NCBI GenBank assembly: GCA_027019845.1
Contig: JALUWE010000504.1
Coordinates: 1-6,967 of the forward strand
DNA length: 6,967 nucleotides
Source of the DNA: Anaerolineales bacterium
Lineage (GTDB): Bacteria; Chloroflexota; Anaerolineae; Anaerolineales; JABWBV01
Reading direction: 5' to 3'
Both the position numbers and the translations under genes were made by a program. The notes below the pieces were generated by a model. It had not been told where the DNA came from. It ran no database searches and saw only the letters and a program-made list of their open reading frames with translations. Shown piece by piece: positions 5,557 to 6,967 of the stretch. How positions within the stretch are numbered: position 1 is the first letter of the stretch; each line of letters begins with the position of its first letter.

Positions 5557-6288
5557 ATGGACACCAATCACAAGCCCATCCTGGAAGTCCAGGACGTTTA
5601 CGCCGGTTATCTGGACTTCGACATCCTCAAAGGGGTCAACCTGCACGTCAACCCGGGGGAGATCGTGTGTGTCATCGGCCCCAACGGCGCGGGCAAGTCC
5701 ACCGTGTTCAAGGCGGTCTACGGTTTCATCAATGTTCGCAAAGGCCGGGTGTTGTTCGACGGACAGGATGTCACCCATTACCGCCCCCAACAGATGCTGC
5801 GCGCCGGCATCACCATCGTTCCCCAACTGCGCAGCGTGTTCCCACAGATGACGGTGCTCGAAAATCTGGAAATGGGCATGTTCCTGGAACGGGACAAGGC
5901 GCGCGTCAAACGCCGTATCGAGCACATTTTCGAGCTGTTCCCCCGTCTGGCAGAGCGCGCCAAACAAAAAGCCGGCACCATGAGCGGCGGGGAACAGCGT
6001 ATGCTGGAAATCGGCCGCGCCCTGATGTTCGAGCCAAAACTGCTTCTGATGGACGAACCCTCCGCGGGCCTGGCGCCTCTGATCACCAAGCTCATCTTCG
6101 AGAACATCAAACGCCTCAACCGCGAAATCGGCCTGACTATTCTGATGATCGAACAAAACGCGCGGCAGGGGCTGGAAATCAGCGACCGCGGTTACGTGCT
6201 CGAGTTGGGGAAGAATTCGTATAGCGGCAGCGGGCAGGAGTTGCTGGGCAACCCGGAAGTGCGCCGCGCCTTTTTGGGGGGAGCGTAA
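5557..6288 (+). CDS. livF: ABC transporter ATP-binding protein LivF
   Basis: Second ATPase subunit, expected to form a heterodimer with LivG; 243 residues, normal for LivF. The ATG begins 11 bases after the livG stop with only a weak purine stretch (GAGACCGG) before it, so translation may depend on coupling to livG. Seen motifs: Walker A GPNGAGKST (41-49), Q-loop Gln90 in IVPQ, the LivF-like segment LRSVFPQMTVLENLEMG (91-107), signature MSGGEQRML (142-150), and Walker B LLLMDEPSAGLAP with Glu167 (162-174). The switch position is Gln200 in IEQNARQGLEISDRGYVLE, where most ABC ATPases have His; Gln here is usual for LivF proteins such as that of E. coli, so it is not a defect. This is the last transporter gene; no convincing terminator follows directly. 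Confidence 0.95.
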   Translation: MDTNHKPILEVQDVYAGYLDFDILKGVNLHVNPGEIVCVIGPNGAGKSTVFKAVYGFINVRKGRVLFDGQDVTHYRPQQMLRAGITIVPQLRSVFPQMTVLENLEMGMFLERDKARVKRRIEHIFELFPRLAERAKQKAGTMSGGEQRMLEIGRALMFEPKLLLMDEPSAGLAPLITKLIFENIKRLNREIGLTILMIEQNARQGLEISDRGYVLELGKNSYSGSGQELLGNPEVRRAFLGGA

Positions 6289-6310
6289 AACACCCCGCAC
6301 CTCGCAACGA

Positions 6311-6339
6311 TTGCGCAAGTCCTTGTCCCGTGGTTTAAT
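6311..6339 (+). promoter_or_regulatory. Candidate promoter for the CBS-domain gene
   Basis: TTGCGC (6311-6316, 3/6 to TTGACA) and TTTAAT (6334-6339, 5/6 to TATAAT) are separated by 17 bp. A TGG just upstream of the -10 gives an extended -10 form. TTGCGCAA (6311-6318) is itself a palindrome overlapping the -35. Transcription would start near 6346, about 45 bases before the GTG. This suggests the CBS gene can be expressed apart from livHMGF. Confidence 0.45.
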
Positions 6340-6376
6340 AAGAGCACATCCATCCGTTACTTCGCACGACCACGAA

Positions 6377-6383
6377 AAGGAGG
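6377..6383 (+). promoter_or_regulatory. Strong Shine-Dalgarno AAGGAGG deciding a GTG start
   Basis: A full-consensus AAGGAGG lies eight bases before GTG 6392. It supports that non-ATG start over the internal ATG codons, the first of which (6419) would remove the start of the first CBS repeat. It is the best ribosome site in the window, in contrast to livH, which has none. Confidence 0.8.
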
Positions 6384-6391
6384 ACTGATCA

Positions 6392-6829
6392 GTGAAGCAA
6401 TTACTCGTCAAAGACTGGATGACGAAAGATGTCGTAACAGTCTCCCCGGACACCCCCATGCTCGACGCGCATCAGGTGATGCGAGAGAAAAAAATCCGCC
6501 GCGTGCCGGTCGTCCAAAACGGCAAAGTCGTCGGCATCGTCACCCGCAGCGACGTGCGGGAGGCCGAACCCTCTGACGCCACTACGCTCAACGTATGGGA
6601 AATCAACTACCTGCTCGCCAAGTTGCGCGTCAAGGACATTATGACCTCGGAGGTGATCACCGTCAGCCCCCAGGACACCATCAAAACCGCGGCCACTTTG
6701 CTGTACGAAAACAAGATCGGTGCGCTGCCCGTGGTGGAAAACGACAACAAGCTGGCCGGGATCATCACCGAATCCGACATTTTCAGAATCCTGATCGCCT
6801 GGTTCAACGAAGAAGTCGGCGACCAATAA
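6392..6829 (+). CDS. Tandem CBS-domain protein
   Basis: Stand-alone CBS pair (Bateman module) of 145 residues with no additional catalytic, DNA-binding or membrane domain. Such modules usually bind AMP, ATP or related adenosyl ligands and sense energy state or, in some transporters, ionic strength. CBS1 spans about 6-57 (VKDWMTKDVVTVSP to GIVTRSD at 48-54). CBS2 spans about 80-135 (VKDIMTSEVITVSP to GIITESD at 123-129). The G-I-x-T-x-S-D pattern, whose Thr and Asp commonly contact ribose and phosphate, is intact in both, so both sites could be functional. The repeats are joined by a linker (about 58-79). It lies 103 bases after livF with its own candidate promoter and ribosome site. Position suggests a link to the transporter, as CBS domains regulate the OpuA ABC importer, but this is inference. 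AcuB-like or IMPDH-like names would overstate what is seen. Confidence 0.9.
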   Translation: MKQLLVKDWMTKDVVTVSPDTPMLDAHQVMREKKIRRVPVVQNGKVVGIVTRSDVREAEPSDATTLNVWEINYLLAKLRVKDIMTSEVITVSPQDTIKTAATLLYENKIGALPVVENDNKLAGIITESDIFRILIAWFNEEVGDQ

Positions 6830-6849
6830 CACATAACGCGCCATTGTTG

Positions 6850-6875
6850 TCGCCAGTTCAGGCCAATTCTGGCGA
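6850..6875. other. Short inverted repeat after the CBS gene
   Basis: TCGCCAG (6850-6856) and CTGGCGA (6869-6875) form a perfect 7-bp stem with a 12-base loop, 20 bases after the CBS stop. An AAAATT stretch follows rather than a T-run, so it is a poor intrinsic terminator on this strand. It may protect the mRNA 3' end or be incidental. Confidence 0.3.
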
Positions 6876-6924
6876 AAATTCGCGCCACGCCCCTCTCATG
6901 CCAACCCGCTGCCTGGCAAGACAT

Positions 6925-6957
6925 GGGGTAGGGAGGCAGTGTCTCCCCTACCCCTTT
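6925..6957 (+). terminator. Intrinsic-terminator-like hairpin
   Basis: GGGGTAGGG (6925-6933) pairs with CCCTACCCC (6946-6954). Pairing continues past one bulged C (6945) through about four more pairs including a G-U, leaving a 3-base loop at 6938-6940. A short TTT then AA follows. The stem is strong and GC-rich but the T-run is short. It would end transcription of the CBS gene and any read-through from the transporter operon. Because the stem is nearly symmetric, it could also serve a convergent gene beyond the window. Confidence 0.5.
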
Positions 6958-6967
6958 AACCGTGAAC

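Noticed and set aside
6154..6156. LivF switch residue Gln200 as a defective ATPase
   Set aside because: Gln in EQN is the usual LivF state, so it does not indicate inactivation.
6303..6315. CGCAA-N3-TTGCG hairpin as a terminator of livHMGF
   Set aside because: Only a 5-bp stem with no T-run, and it overlaps the better-supported promoter candidate.
5530..6459. 309-codon open frame on the - strand across livF
   Set aside because: Antisense to a gene with complete ABC ATPase motifs, and no family-like sequence of its own.

Overview
The window is GC-rich and carries one ordinary, nearly complete transport locus. All genes I can support are on the + strand. The linker of the binding lipoprotein is rich in T-G-G-E-A, its tail reads YPMPPWDER, and short repeats crowd one intergenic gap. 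These points suggest a Chloroflexota (Anaerolineae/Caldilineae-like) bacterium. That is recognition by eye, not a phylogenetic result.

Layout. Bases 3-974 hold the 3' part of an endonuclease/exonuclease/phosphatase-fold (EEP) hydrolase gene whose 5' end lies outside the window. A gap of about 300 bases (975-1271) holds a tandem heptamer pair, helically phased T-tracts, a candidate promoter and a possible long leader. Next comes a branched-chain amino acid type (HAAT) ABC transporter: substrate-binding lipoprotein (1272-2606), a 271-base repeat-filled gap (2607-2877), then livH, livM, livG and livF (2878-6288). livH/livM and livM/livG each overlap by one base; livG and livF are 11 bases apart. 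A two-CBS-domain protein (6392-6829) follows, with its own candidate promoter and a strong Shine-Dalgarno at a GTG start. A terminator-like hairpin lies at 6925-6957.

How the genes work together. The lipoprotein should capture a small amino acid or amide-like ligand outside the membrane. LivH and LivM form the membrane channel, and LivG and LivF hydrolyse ATP to drive uptake. The exact ligand cannot be read from sequence. The CBS protein probably binds an adenine nucleotide and may report energy state; a link to the transporter rests only on position. The EEP hydrolase looks unrelated.

The least ordinary part is 2607-2877. It holds a perfect 16-bp hairpin 21 bases after the binding-protein stop, two 15-base near-palindromes of form AGACCT-N3-AGGTCT with complementary centres, and a run of degenerate ACTGAAC heptamers that ends one base before the livH ATG, where no Shine-Dalgarno is seen. 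I found no CRISPR array, RNA gene, transposase gene, toxin-antitoxin or defence system, and no clearly new multi-gene system.
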